NCBI RefSeq assembly: GCF_000285275.1
Contig: NZ_CADO01000139.1
Coordinates: 124,001 to 188,000, forward strand
Direction of reading: 5' to 3'
Length of the DNA stretch: 64,000 bases
Source: Acetobacter pasteurianus subsp. pasteurianus LMG 1262 = NBRC 106471
GTDB lineage: Bacteria; Pseudomonadota; Alphaproteobacteria; Acetobacterales; Acetobacteraceae
Shown here: piece by piece, positions 45,314-53,962 of the stretch
Position numbering within the stretch: position 1 is the first letter of the stretch
How the letters are laid out: each line of letters begins with the position of its first letter
Program-made: the position numbers and the translations under genes
The notes under the pieces: generated by a model
The model's database searches: none
What the model was told of the DNA's origin: nothing
What the model saw: only the letters and a program-made list of their open reading frames with translations

Positions 45314-45688
45314 ATGTCTGATTTCCTTCAAAACATTCTTGGTAAAGTAGAAAGCGCTCTGGGCGTGGATGTGCAGGGGGCATTGCAGCAGCAGTTGCAG
45401 TCTTTGTTGCAGCCGCAGAATCTGGAAGCACTGCTTACGCGGGCAGATCAGGCCGGGCTGGGTGATAAAGTGCGTTCATGGGTAAGCCAGGGCGGCAACG
45501 TGCCCGCCACTCCAGATGAAATTCGCACCATTCTGGGCAGCGATATGGTGCATAATCTGATTGAAAAAACCGGCCTGCCAGCAGATACCGTGCTGACAGC
45601 TCTGGCACATTTTCTGCCAGCCGCCGTAGATAAGCAGACCCCACAGGGCGTGCTTCCAGAAACAGGCGCAGAAACCAAACAGGCGTAA
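45314..45688 (+). CDS. YidB-like DUF937 family protein
   Basis: This 124-residue protein matches the YidB/DUF937 family: MSDFLQNILGKVESALG, a Gln-rich helix, QAGLGDKVRSWVSQGGNVPA and a final NLIEKTGLPADTVLTALAHF-type helical part. The function of the family is unknown; it is small, soluble and often stress-linked. The C-terminus ends with a polar Gln/Thr tail. An upstream inverted repeat covers its likely promoter. Confidence 0.85.
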   Translation: MSDFLQNILGKVESALGVDVQGALQQQLQSLLQPQNLEALLTRADQAGLGDKVRSWVSQGGNVPATPDEIRTILGSDMVHNLIEKTGLPADTVLTALAHFLPAAVDKQTPQGVLPETGAETKQA

Positions 45689-45761
45689 CATTTCCTGCAC
45701 GCCTGCAATGCGCATGTGTTGAAGGCGTGCATCCTGCGTATGAATCCGGTAGAATTACGCC

Positions 45762-46289
45762 ATGGATTTGGGCGAACGCATTAAACGCATGGATAGCTGG
45801 CTGCTGGATGAAGTCTGCCAGCCTTTGGCAGATAAGCTGCCAGAACGTCTGACCGCTTTTGAAGTGGGCATGAGCTGCCAGCTCGGCTCTTTGCTGTTAT
45901 CTGCCGTTTCCATCATTGCCGTGTTTGTTGTGACGGGCATGAACGATTTTGGAAACATGATCTTCAATGTGCTGGTCTGGGCATTGTGCGTGACGTTTTT
46001 TATTGGGTTGGGCCGCCTGCGCGTGCTGGTGCAGCCGGGCAAAGCCAACCCCTTGCGCTACATGCTGATTAGTGTGCGCATTATTTCTATTCCGTTTACA
46101 TTTTACGTGATTTATCAAGCCATTACATCGCCGGTCACGTTTAGTTCGGCAATGTGGTTTAACGCGTTTTCCAATATTGTTTTTGTAGTGGGGCTGTATT
46201 TTATTTCCTGTCAGCCCCGTCCGCCCCAGCGCCGGGCGAAGGAAGAAATCTGGGGCCGTGTTATGGCCCCAGAAGGCAGCGGTCTTTAA
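45762..46289 (+). CDS. Small integral membrane protein, function unknown
   Basis: This 175-residue protein has a polar N-terminal 40 residues (DLGERIKRMDSWLLDEVCQP) followed by four likely membrane helices at about 42-60, 65-86, 100-122 and 130-148, and a basic C-terminal tail. I do not recognise a family. It lies 73 bases after the YidB-like gene and ends 27 bases from the convergent ccm operon. Confidence 0.75.
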   Translation: MDLGERIKRMDSWLLDEVCQPLADKLPERLTAFEVGMSCQLGSLLLSAVSIIAVFVVTGMNDFGNMIFNVLVWALCVTFFIGLGRLRVLVQPGKANPLRYMLISVRIISIPFTFYVIYQAITSPVTFSSAMWFNAFSNIVFVVGLYFISCQPRPPQRRAKEEIWGRVMAPEGSGL

Positions 46290-46316
46290 CGATTAAAATG
46301 TAATGGGGAACAGCGA

Positions 46317-47048
46317 TCAGGGGTTATCCTGATCGTGCTCTCCCTGTGCAATGCGTGCCTGCACGGCACTGCGCCATGTTGCATCCTGCGGGGCGGCATC
46401 TAGCGCCTTGCGGAAAAGTGCTAGCGCTTGCGGCGTAACCTGATGATTGGTGCGCGTAATGGCTTCTGCTGTGCGGGCAGCCAGTTCGGCATCAAAACCC
46501 ATATCTAAAGCGTGGTTCCACGCATCTGCGGCTTCAGCGTAATGCTCGCGGGAGGCCTCAACCTGCCCAAGTAGCAGATACCCTTGGCGCAAAGCAGGAT
46601 CACCCGGCGGCAGTGTGGCCAATGTCTGCTTTAGGCGTGCCACCAGCATATCATTTTTTGTGTCCTGCATATGCTCAGCAGCAAGGCGTGGGCCAAGTGG
46701 CTGCGCAGGCAGAGAAGGCACGCCGTTTGTCAGATACAGCCCCACTGCCAGCACAGGGGCAAGCCCAAGGCCAATCCAGCCCACTGTGGCCGCGCGGGAA
46801 GTATCGGCGGAGGATGGTGCCTTATCAGCCGCCAGAATACGGCGCTGAATTTCCAGCCGTGCAATTTCATGCTCCGCCGGGGCTATCAGCCCGATTGTGA
46901 GGTCACGATCCACCTCAGCCAACTGAGCTTCGTGCAAGGCAAGGGCGGCGCTGCGTTCATCCCGCACGGTGCGGGTGCGTTTCCATAAAGTGGCGCAGGC
47001 AGGGGCCAGAGCCAGCAGGCTGAGCAGGGCAATGGAAAGCCAGATCAT
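46317..47048 (-). CDS. ccmI: Cytochrome c maturation protein CcmI (CycH)
   Basis: CcmI holds apocytochrome c for heme attachment. The 243-residue protein has two N-terminal membrane helices (residues 3-15 and about 85-105) with a leucine-zipper-like loop (LHEAQLAEVDRDLTIGLI) and a C-terminal TPR region (GYLLLGQVEASREHYAEAADAW). It is the last gene of the ccm operon and overlaps ccmH by four bases. The periplasmic TPR part is shorter than in E. coli CcmH fusions but usual for alphaproteobacteria. Confidence 0.88.
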   Translation of the reverse strand: MIWLSIALLSLLALAPACATLWKRTRTVRDERSAALALHEAQLAEVDRDLTIGLIAPAEHEIARLEIQRRILAADKAPSSADTSRAATVGWIGLGLAPVLAVGLYLTNGVPSLPAQPLGPRLAAEHMQDTKNDMLVARLKQTLATLPPGDPALRQGYLLLGQVEASREHYAEAADAWNHALDMGFDAELAARTAEAITRTNHQVTPQALALFRKALDAAPQDATWRSAVQARIAQGEHDQDNP

Positions 47049-47536
47049 GGGGCGTTATCCTTATCCTTTGTCAGCTGGGCCAGCCGGTTTTTTTCTTCTT
47101 CTGTCAGCGGAGGAGGAGAGGGCGGGGCAGCCGCGCGACGGCGATAAAAGATAAAGGCCGAAGCAAGCCCCAGCAGCAGCGTCAGAACAGGCATGCACCA
47201 CAACAACAAGGTGCTGAATGAGAATGCTGGTTTCAGCCGGATGAAGTTGCCATAGCGGTTTACCATCCAGTCCATGATCTGCTGGTTGTTTTCACCCTTG
47301 GCAACGTGTTCACGCACCACGCGGCGCAGGTCTCGCGCCAAGCCAGCACTACTGTCCTCAATGGATTCATTTTGGCAGACAAGGCAGCGCAGTTGGGAGC
47401 CAATGGCCTCGGCCCGTGCTTCATCCTTGGGGTTAGGCAGCATTTCCATGGGGTCATCTACCGCCAGCACCAGCGCAGGTGCGGCAATGAGGGAGAACCC
47501 AACGCAGGAGGCTGCCAGAAAACGGCGCATGTTCAT
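47045..47536 (-). CDS. ccmH: Cytochrome c maturation protein CcmH (CcmL-type)
   Basis: CcmH is a periplasmic thiol protein that keeps the apocytochrome CxxCH cysteines reduced. The 163-residue protein has a signal segment, the redox motif LRCLVCQNESIEDS (LRCxxCQ is the family hallmark), VNRYGNFIRLKP and a C-terminal membrane helix (about 110-130). It overlaps ccmG and ccmI by four bases each. Confidence 0.95.
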   Translation of the reverse strand: MNMRRFLAASCVGFSLIAAPALVLAVDDPMEMLPNPKDEARAEAIGSQLRCLVCQNESIEDSSAGLARDLRRVVREHVAKGENNQQIMDWMVNRYGNFIRLKPAFSFSTLLLWCMPVLTLLLGLASAFIFYRRRAAAPPSPPPLTEEEKNRLAQLTKDKDNAP

Positions 47537-48114
47537 GGCGTTTTCAACTTTTCAACCAAAGGCAGGAGTGTCTGGTTCAGAATGTCATCTGTAAGAGGGG
47601 CTGCTGTGTGCCAGCGGATAACGCCGCCGGGGCCGATCAGGAAGGTTTCCGGCACGCCAGAAATACCCCATTCAATCCCCACACGGCCTTCATGGTCACT
47701 TCCAAGGCGGGAGAACGGGTTGCCGGAATGCTTGAGAAAGTTTTCTGCGTTTTCTGGCCTGTCCTTGTAGGCAATGCCCCACATGGTCAGCTTGTCTTTC
47801 AGCGTCATCAGGGTAGGCATTTCCGCAAGGCAGGGAATGCACCATGATGCAAAAAAGTTCACCAGCACAGGCTGTGTCAGGTTGCGTAAGTCCTGCGTGT
47901 TAAAACCCTGCATGGGGGGCTGATCTGGCAGCGTAAAATCCGGCACAGGTCGGTTCAGCACTGGCGCATTGATATCATGCGGGTTGAAGGAGCCATGCTC
48001 CATGCCGGAAAGCATTTTCCAAAACGCAACGCCAACAACGCCAGCCCCCGCCAATGGCAAAGCCATAAGCAGGCGACGGCGGGATGCATTGGGGGGTGTT
48101 TCTGAATTGCTCAT
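47533..48114 (-). CDS. ccmG: Thiol:disulfide interchange protein CcmG (DsbE)
   Basis: CcmG is the membrane-anchored thioredoxin-fold reductant for cytochrome c assembly. The 193-residue protein has one N-terminal helix after RRRLLMALPLAGAGVVGVAF, the active site FASWCIPCLAEMP, and GVPETFLIGPGGVIRW with the conserved cis-Pro and Glu. It is in the middle of the ccm operon with four-base overlaps on both sides. Confidence 0.95.
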   Translation of the reverse strand: MSNSETPPNASRRRLLMALPLAGAGVVGVAFWKMLSGMEHGSFNPHDINAPVLNRPVPDFTLPDQPPMQGFNTQDLRNLTQPVLVNFFASWCIPCLAEMPTLMTLKDKLTMWGIAYKDRPENAENFLKHSGNPFSRLGSDHEGRVGIEWGISGVPETFLIGPGGVIRWHTAAPLTDDILNQTLLPLVEKLKTP

Positions 48115-50096
48115 GATGCTGCACTCATTTCGGCAGAAGATTTGGCACGCTGCGGCGCACCCACACGCACACGACGGTCAGATAGCGAAAGCGCGCCACC
48201 AAACGCCATGACCAGAGCCCCCAGCCACATCCACGGGGCCAGCGGGTTGTAATGCAGGCGCAGCACGTAGGTGGGGTTATTATCCGGCCCGTGTTTGTCA
48301 CCCAGAACACCATACAGATCTGCCAGCAGGTTGGTATGGATGGCAACATCCGTTGTGGTCTGGTTTTGCGTATTAAAGCTGCGTTTGGAAGGGTGCATGA
48401 CAGTAATAAGGTGCCCGTTACGCCGCACTTCCAACGTGCCCACCATAGCGATGTAGTTTGGCCCCGGTTCCTGCTTTACGTTTGTCAGCGTCCAGTCATA
48501 GCCAGCCAGATGTTCTGTGGTGCCAATAGGCACTTCCACAATTTTATGCTGGGCCTGAGACATAGCGGAAAGCCCAAGCACCGTAATGCCCACGCCAATA
48601 TGCGCAATGGCCGTGCCAATAATGGCGCGTGGCAACATGCGCGCACGCTGCACACTTGTGGCAAATGGTGCGCGGAACAGGCGCACACGTTCCACAACAT
48701 CCGTAATGGTGGATGCAATAATCCAGATAGCCGCTGCTGCGCACAGAATGGGCAGAACGCCAGAAAGGCGGAAGGCCGCAATGGCGCAGGCAATGGCGGT
48801 GATAACAGCCGCTACCCACAGCTTTTGCAAAATGGGCCAAAGCTGCGCGCGCTTCCACGGCAGCATGGGGCCAAAGCCCATGAAGATGAACAGCGGCAAC
48901 GCCAGCGGAATGGTGGTGGCATCAAAAAACGGTTTGCCCACAGAAATGGTGCGGTCAAACAGCAGGGACATAAACGGCGGATACATTGTGCCCGTGAGCA
49001 CCACGGCACAGAGCGAACACAGCAGAATATTGTTCAGCACCAATGCCCCCTCGCGCGAGACCGGGGCAAACAGCCCGCCGGAAGTGAGGGATGGGGCACG
49101 ATAGGCAAACAGCGCCAAAGAACCGCCAATCACTACCGCCAGCAGGCCCAGAATAAACACGCCACGTGCGGGGTCATTCGCAAAGGCATGCACGGAATTC
49201 AGAATGCCTGAACGCACAAGGAAGGTGCCGGAAAGCGAGAACGAGAACGTGCCAATAGCCAGCAGCACGGTCCAGATTTTAAGGGCTTCGCGCTTTTCCA
49301 CCACAATGGCGGAGTGAATAAGGGCGGTGCCTGTCAGCCACGGAATGAGCGAGGCATTTTCCACCGGGTCCCAAAACCAGTAACCGCCCCAGCCCAGCAC
49401 GTAATAAGACCACCAGGACCCCATGGCGATCCCGCAGGTGAGGAAGCACCAAGCGGCCACGGCCCAAGGGCGTACCCAGCGGCCCCATGCGGCATCCACC
49501 CGGCCTTCCAGCAGGGCGGCAATGGCAAAGGCAAACGGCACGGCAAAGCCCACATAACCCGTGTACAGAATAGGCGGATGAAAAGCCAAGCCGGGGTCTT
49601 GCAGCAGGGGGTTCATGCCCTGCCCATCCATGGGGGCAGGCCAGATGCGGGCAAACGGATCAGACGTGGTCAGGCAGAACAGCTCAAACCCGGTAGCCAC
49701 CAGCCCCAGCACGCCAATAACGCGGGCGCGCAAAGCGGAAGGCAGGTTACGCCCAAAAGCCGCAACAGCCGCGCCGCACAGGCCCAGAATAAGCGCCCAT
49801 AAAAGAATGGAGCCTTCGTGGTTCCCCCATACGCCGGTAATCTTATACAGCAGCGGTTTGGAAACCGCGCTGTTGGCCGCAATGTTCTGGACAGAAAAAT
49901 CATCCGTAACGGCAGCGTAAACCAGACAGAGGAAAGAGGTTAGCAGCGCAATAAGCTGACCAATGGCAAGGCCGGGGGCCAGTGCCATCAGCCGCACATC
50001 GCGGCGGCGTGCACCCATAAGGGGGAGAATACCTTGTATGGCAGCAAGCACGCAGGCCAGCGCAAGGGCGTAGTGTCCGAGTTCGGGGCTCAGCAT
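48111..50096 (-). CDS. ccmF: Cytochrome c heme lyase subunit CcmF
   Basis: CcmF attaches heme from CcmE to apocytochrome c. The 661-residue membrane protein has many helices and the tryptophan-rich heme-handling motif GWGGYWFWDPVENASLIPWL, with conserved histidines nearby. Length fits the family. A 37-base gap separates it from ccmE. A plus-strand frame of 319 codons opposite it is only a shadow. Confidence 0.96.
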   Translation of the reverse strand: MLSPELGHYALALACVLAAIQGILPLMGARRRDVRLMALAPGLAIGQLIALLTSFLCLVYAAVTDDFSVQNIAANSAVSKPLLYKITGVWGNHEGSILLWALILGLCGAAVAAFGRNLPSALRARVIGVLGLVATGFELFCLTTSDPFARIWPAPMDGQGMNPLLQDPGLAFHPPILYTGYVGFAVPFAFAIAALLEGRVDAAWGRWVRPWAVAAWCFLTCGIAMGSWWSYYVLGWGGYWFWDPVENASLIPWLTGTALIHSAIVVEKREALKIWTVLLAIGTFSFSLSGTFLVRSGILNSVHAFANDPARGVFILGLLAVVIGGSLALFAYRAPSLTSGGLFAPVSREGALVLNNILLCSLCAVVLTGTMYPPFMSLLFDRTISVGKPFFDATTIPLALPLFIFMGFGPMLPWKRAQLWPILQKLWVAAVITAIACAIAAFRLSGVLPILCAAAAIWIIASTITDVVERVRLFRAPFATSVQRARMLPRAIIGTAIAHIGVGITVLGLSAMSQAQHKIVEVPIGTTEHLAGYDWTLTNVKQEPGPNYIAMVGTLEVRRNGHLITVMHPSKRSFNTQNQTTTDVAIHTNLLADLYGVLGDKHGPDNNPTYVLRLHYNPLAPWMWLGALVMAFGGALSLSDRRVRVGAPQRAKSSAEMSAAS

Positions 50097-50133
50097 GTCA
50101 GGGGGTAGGCTCCCGCTTTTTCAGGTCTGTATA

Positions 50134-50664
50134 TTAGTTGGAGGCAGGCTGGGTGGCGGTGTTTTTGCGGGCATCCTGCACCGTCATTTTATTCCAGCTA
50201 TCCGCACTGGGGGGCGGGCCAAATCGAGGGTCCCACTTCCCGGCCTTTTTCAGGGCCTCGGCCACTTCCTTGGGCATGTAGGTTTCATCATGCTTGGCCA
50301 GCACTTCGGTGGCGGTAAAATCATGCGAGGGCTGAACCGTGCCAATGGCCACAACGCTTTGGCCTTCACGGAACAGGTCTGGCAAAATGCCTTCGTAATG
50401 CACGGTTACTGCGGCTTGGCCATCGGTGACGTTAAACGTGGCAACAGGTGTTTCACCCCTGCGTTCACGGTGGACAGAACCGGCCACCACCATGCCGCCC
50501 AGCTTGACGGTTCTATCCTTGGGCGGAGGGGAGGCCATAACCTGCGAAGGCGTTACAAAAAACACGATATCGGAAGAAAAAGCCCGCAGGATCAAAGCTG
50601 CGGCGGTGCCAAGGCACGCCACGCAGGCAATGACAAGCCAGAGGCGACGGGTTTTGCGGGTCAT
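50134..50664 (-). CDS. ccmE: Heme chaperone CcmE
   Basis: CcmE binds heme covalently in the periplasm and passes it to CcmF. The 176-residue protein has an N-terminal membrane helix (about 8-28), an OB-fold (LGGMVVAGSV, then VTVHYEGILPDLFREGQSVV) and the heme-binding motif VLAKHDETYMPKE with His and Tyr. Its start overlaps ccmD (ATGA). Confidence 0.96.
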   Translation of the reverse strand: MTRKTRRLWLVIACVACLGTAAALILRAFSSDIVFFVTPSQVMASPPPKDRTVKLGGMVVAGSVHRERRGETPVATFNVTDGQAAVTVHYEGILPDLFREGQSVVAIGTVQPSHDFTATEVLAKHDETYMPKEVAEALKKAGKWDPRFGPPPSADSWNKMTVQDARKNTATQPASN

Positions 50665-50822
50665 GATTGTGGAGCGGCTCCTGCCTTGCGGGGGGCTTTT
50701 TGTTCAAGGGTGGCCAGCCGGATGCGGTCGCGCTTCAGGCGCAGGGCAGCGCCAACGGAAAACACAAGCGCCATAATGGCAAACAGGCCGTAGCTGGCGG
50801 CAATATAAGGCAGATGGGTCAT
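50661..50822 (-). CDS. ccmD: Heme exporter protein CcmD
   Basis: CcmD is a tiny membrane protein that helps release heme-loaded CcmE from CcmC. The 53-residue product starts MTHLPYIAASYGLFAIMALV, has one membrane helix and a basic cytoplasmic tail (LRLKRDRIRLATLEQK). It overlaps ccmC and ccmE by four bases each. Position, size and the YIxxSYG-like motif support the call. Confidence 0.92.
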   Translation of the reverse strand: MTHLPYIAASYGLFAIMALVFSVGAALRLKRDRIRLATLEQKAPRKAGAAPQS

Positions 50823-51592
50823 GCAGCGTTGCCTCTGCGGCGGGGGGAGGACAGCAGGGCGCGAATACGGCTTTCCATTACGGCGGCGCGGGTGCGGGCC
50901 ACAACAATAGCAGCAAAGCCAAGCCCCATGCCCAAGGCAGACAAGGCCAAAGGCCACAGCATGGAAGAAGACATGGTGGGCGCACCCGTAAGGGTAATGC
51001 TGTCTGGCTGGTGCAGGGTGTTCCACCATTGCACGCTAAACTTGATAATGGGCAGATCTACCGCACCTGCAAGGGCCAGAATGGCGGCGGCCTTGTAGCC
51101 ACGCTGCGGATCATCAAACGCGCGAATAAGCGCAATATGCCCCAGATACAGGAAAAACAGCACCAGAACGGAGGTCAGCCGTGCATCCCACACCCACCAT
51201 GTGCCCCACATGGGCTTGCCCCAAAGAGACCCCGTAGCAAGGCAAAGTGCGGTGATGGAAGCGCCCACAGGGCCAATTTCCACCGCTGCCAAGTCAGCCA
51301 AGGGGTGCCGCCATACAAGTGAGAGCAGGCCACATATGGCCAAACCGGCATATCCGGCAGAAGCCAGCATGGCCGCAGGCACATGCACATACATAATGCG
51401 CACGGAATCGCCCTGCTGCCAGTCTGCGGGGGAGAAAAACAGCCCCCAGCCCAGCCCTGTAAGGGTAAGGAGTATGGCAGGCCATGTAAGCCACGGCTGA
51501 AGGCGTGCCCCCAGCTTAAGAAACTGGCCGGGATTGGCATACCGATGGAAAAAATTGCCGGTACGCGCGACAAAGGTCGGAGAGGCGCTCAA
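50819..51592 (-). CDS. ccmC: Heme exporter protein CcmC
   Basis: CcmC delivers heme to CcmE. The 257-residue protein has six membrane helices and the tryptophan-rich motif WGTWWVWDARLTSVLVLFFL, with conserved histidines in MYVHVPAA and IKFSVQWWNTLHQP. It is the first gene of the visible ccm run; ccmA and ccmB, which often precede it, are not adjacent. The promoter must lie in the 170-base gap shared with the divergent YciI-like gene. Confidence 0.95.
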   Translation of the reverse strand: MSASPTFVARTGNFFHRYANPGQFLKLGARLQPWLTWPAILLTLTGLGWGLFFSPADWQQGDSVRIMYVHVPAAMLASAGYAGLAICGLLSLVWRHPLADLAAVEIGPVGASITALCLATGSLWGKPMWGTWWVWDARLTSVLVLFFLYLGHIALIRAFDDPQRGYKAAAILALAGAVDLPIIKFSVQWWNTLHQPDSITLTGAPTMSSSMLWPLALSALGMGLGFAAIVVARTRAAVMESRIRALLSSPRRRGNAA

Positions 51593-51763
51593 AAGTCAGT
51601 CCGTTCCATCTGTATCTGGTTCAATCCTGTGGTCTTCCTCTTTCACTGCCATTGCGGAAGTGGGAAAAGGACTACCTGTGTCCCCTTTTACAACATTCCG
51701 TGCCTCTTGACACGATGCAGTTGTTCATGGGCGTGTTGCCCACACAACACAACGGAGGAAATT

Positions 51764-52057
51764 ATGCTGTTTGCCATTACCTGTACGGATCGCCCCGGCG
51801 CGCTGGAACTGCGCAAGGCCACACGTGCGCAGCATCTGGCATTTCTGGAAGCCCATAAAGACGGTATCCTTTTTGCAGGTCCGCAGTTGGATGCCAACGG
51901 CAACCCCTGTGGCAGCCTTGTTCTGCTAGAAGCACCAGACCGCGCTACGGCAGAAGGTTTTGCGGCGGCAGACCCGTATGCAAAGGTAAACCTGTTTGAA
52001 AGTGTGATTATTCGCCCGTTGCGGACCGTGTTCCGTGATGGCCAGATGGCTGAATAA
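51764..52057 (+). CDS. YciI-like protein
   Basis: This 97-residue protein has the ferredoxin-like YciI fold, with TRAQHLAFLEAHKD containing the conserved His, and ADPYAKVNLFESVIIRPLRTV. The family is linked to small-molecule hydrolase or dehalogenase-like chemistry, but no reaction is firmly assigned. The ATG at 51764 has GGAGGA at good spacing; longer upstream frames are not real. An inverted repeat GTGTTG/CAACAC (51733-51750) lies just upstream. Two bases separate it from the EVE gene. Confidence 0.9.
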   Translation: MLFAITCTDRPGALELRKATRAQHLAFLEAHKDGILFAGPQLDANGNPCGSLVLLEAPDRATAEGFAAADPYAKVNLFESVIIRPLRTVFRDGQMAE

Positions 52058-52059
52058 TC

Positions 52060-52479
52060 ATGGCCTACTGGCTGGTGAAAAGTGAGCCTGATGCCTTTAG
52101 CTGGGATGAGCAGGTGGCCAATGGCGTGGAGCCATGGACAGGCGTGCGCAACCATCAGGCTAAAAAGAACCTGGCGGCCATGAAGGCGGGAGACCGCGCT
52201 TTTTTCTACCATTCCAACGTGCAGCGCGCCATTGTTGGCGTGGTGGAAGTGGTGCGTGAAGGTTACCCGGACCCAACGGCAGAAACCGATAAATGGGTAT
52301 GTGTGGATGTAAAAGCCATAGCCCCTATGCCCACACCGGTAACACTGGCGCAGATTAAGGCAGAACCTACGCTGGAAGATCTGGCTTTGGTGCGGCAGTC
52401 CCGCTTGTCTGTCTGCCCCGTATCGGCAGAACACTGGCAGATTTTGTGTGACATGGGTGGGTGGCAGGAACCAGCCTGA
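52060..52479 (+). CDS. EVE domain protein
   Basis: This 139-residue protein is a stand-alone EVE domain: MAYWLVKSEPDAFSWDEQ at the start, then GVRNHQAKKNL, DRAFFYHSN and VGVVEVVREGYPD. EVE domains bind modified bases in nucleic acids. Bacterial stand-alone EVE proteins are linked to tRNA or RNA modification pathways. It is probably cotranscribed with the YciI-like gene two bases upstream. A terminator follows. Confidence 0.92.
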   Translation: MAYWLVKSEPDAFSWDEQVANGVEPWTGVRNHQAKKNLAAMKAGDRAFFYHSNVQRAIVGVVEVVREGYPDPTAETDKWVCVDVKAIAPMPTPVTLAQIKAEPTLEDLALVRQSRLSVCPVSAEHWQILCDMGGWQEPA

Positions 52480-52532
52480 AACCCAGCCCGTGTTCACGAT
52501 ATTTTGTAGTTTGTGGGTAAATACAAACCAAC

Positions 52533-52566
52533 AAAAAAGGCCGCTCCATAAAGGGCGGCCTTTTTT
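52533..52566. terminator. Bidirectional Rho-independent terminator
   Basis: GGCCGC and GCGGCC form the core stem, with A6 before and T6 after, so it can serve both strands. It lies between the convergent EVE gene and the phosphatase-like gene. Confidence 0.88.
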
Positions 52567-52587
52567 GCAAGCAGCGCAGCGCAGGAA

Positions 52588-52923
52588 TTAGCTCTGCGTT
52601 GCCAGTGTCCATGCCTGAGCAGAGCGGTTGCCAGAACGGCAATAAGCAAAAATCGGGCCCGGCAGGGTGTTAATGGCTTCCTGCGTTTCAATCACGGCAT
52701 CGGAAGAAGGCGTGAGCGGTGCAGAAACCGGAATGGCAATAAAGGAAAGGCCGGCCTTGCGTGCGGCTTCACCAATGGTTTCAGCGGAAGGCTGACCAGC
52801 TTCTTCGCCATCCGGGCGGTTGCAGATAATGGTTTTGAACCCTGCATCCCGAATAAGCGGAATATCTTCCAACGTAATCTGGGGGGAAACTGCAAAATCG
52901 GGAGAAACAGAATGATACTGCAT
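52588..52923 (-). CDS. TIGR01244/DUF442 family phosphatase-like protein
   Basis: This 111-residue protein has a tyrosine-phosphatase fold with the loop FAYCRSGNRSAQAW (Cys and Arg four residues apart), plus SPQITLEDIPLIRDAGFKTI and NRPDGEEAGQPS. This is the Blh/DUF442 group, in other bacteria fused to a sulfur-oxidising beta-lactamase fold enzyme. Here it stands alone. Roles in sulfide metabolism have been proposed for the family. Confidence 0.88.
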   Translation of the reverse strand: MQYHSVSPDFAVSPQITLEDIPLIRDAGFKTIICNRPDGEEAGQPSAETIGEAARKAGLSFIAIPVSAPLTPSSDAVIETQEAINTLPGPIFAYCRSGNRSAQAWTLATQS

Positions 52924-53034
52924 GGGACTATATATCCTGAAAGCTAAAAAGAACTGCCGCAGAATGCGGCTTTTGGGCCTGAATGCAAGATCAAAGCAGC
53001 CAGACCCAAAAGCATAGGCACCGGGGTATCTGTT

Positions 53035-53712
53035 TTAGCGGTGAATGAAGTACATATCGGAATACAGGTTTTTCAGCGCAGCATGGTCTGCCAGGCAGTG
53101 GCGCACCAGCACGGCGCGCAGGCTGATAGCGGCCTGCTGCACGGCTGGGTCTGTGCTATCTGGGTGCAGGGCTGGGTAATGCTGCATGCAGGATTTAAGC
53201 GTGGGGTTGTTCATATCCACGCCAGAGCGGATCTTTTCTTTCAGCTCGTTATAGTAATCGGAAACTTCTTTATCAGAATCCCACAGCGGCACGGAGGTAT
53301 CCACCTTACCGTTGTGCATGAAGTAAGCCACCGTGAAAAAGCCTGTTTCAGGCGCAGCCGTGCCGGATTGAACTGTCATGCGGCAAGCGCGTTGTGAATA
53401 TGGCGGAAAGCTTACATCCGGCATGGCGGAAGAAGCTTGCACCTGTATGGCTGGCGCAGGCGTGTTAGGGTTGGGAGAGGCATCTTCAACATCTGCCCCA
53501 CCGGCTTCATGTGCCTTTTCCCATGCTTTTGCCACAAGAACGTGGAAACGGTCAGACTGGCACAGATCAGGTGCAGTGCGTGCTTCAGCCAGCCGGGTTT
53601 CATATGTCTGTTCCTGCGGGGTGGCGCAGGCTGCAGTTGCCACAATAGCCGCCAGCGGTGCCAGCCGCAGAAAGCGCCGTACAGAACGCTGGATGGGTGA
53701 AGGATCGGTCAT
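53035..53712 (-). CDS. Putative lipoprotein, function unknown
   Basis: This 225-residue exported protein has a basic N-terminus and a hydrophobic segment ending ATAACATPQ; Cys29 could be lipidated, but the lipobox is not perfect. The mature part has several Cys (in LCQSD, RACRM, KSCMQHYP and RHCLADH) that could form disulfides. I do not recognise a family. It is transcribed leftward; the 250-base gap to the EcsC gene shows no clear element. Confidence 0.75.
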   Translation of the reverse strand: MTDPSPIQRSVRRFLRLAPLAAIVATAACATPQEQTYETRLAEARTAPDLCQSDRFHVLVAKAWEKAHEAGGADVEDASPNPNTPAPAIQVQASSAMPDVSFPPYSQRACRMTVQSGTAAPETGFFTVAYFMHNGKVDTSVPLWDSDKEVSDYYNELKEKIRSGVDMNNPTLKSCMQHYPALHPDSTDPAVQQAAISLRAVLVRHCLADHAALKNLYSDMYFIHR

Positions 53713-53962
53713 ATCAGGATACTCCGCAATAAGGTGTGCGCCTGGGTGGAGAACGGTATTTCTGCTTTGGAGTGTCTAAGGGCTTTATGCAAGCCTTACA
53801 ACGGCGCGGGCCGCGTATGCAGGGCGGATAAGGTGCTGGGTGCTGTTTTTCGTGCCCTGTGCCTGTTATGATTACAACGGAATAGAGAAAAATAAGGCGC
53901 CAGAGTGCGTCGCTGCTTCGTTCGCAAACGGGCGTGGCATGCAGCAGGCAGGAGAGGCACGG

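Noticed and set aside
48252-49211. A 319-codon plus-strand frame inside ccmF
   Set aside because: Composition is rich in His, Asn, Gln and Arg, typical of the reverse of a membrane protein gene; ccmF is unmistakable on the other strand.
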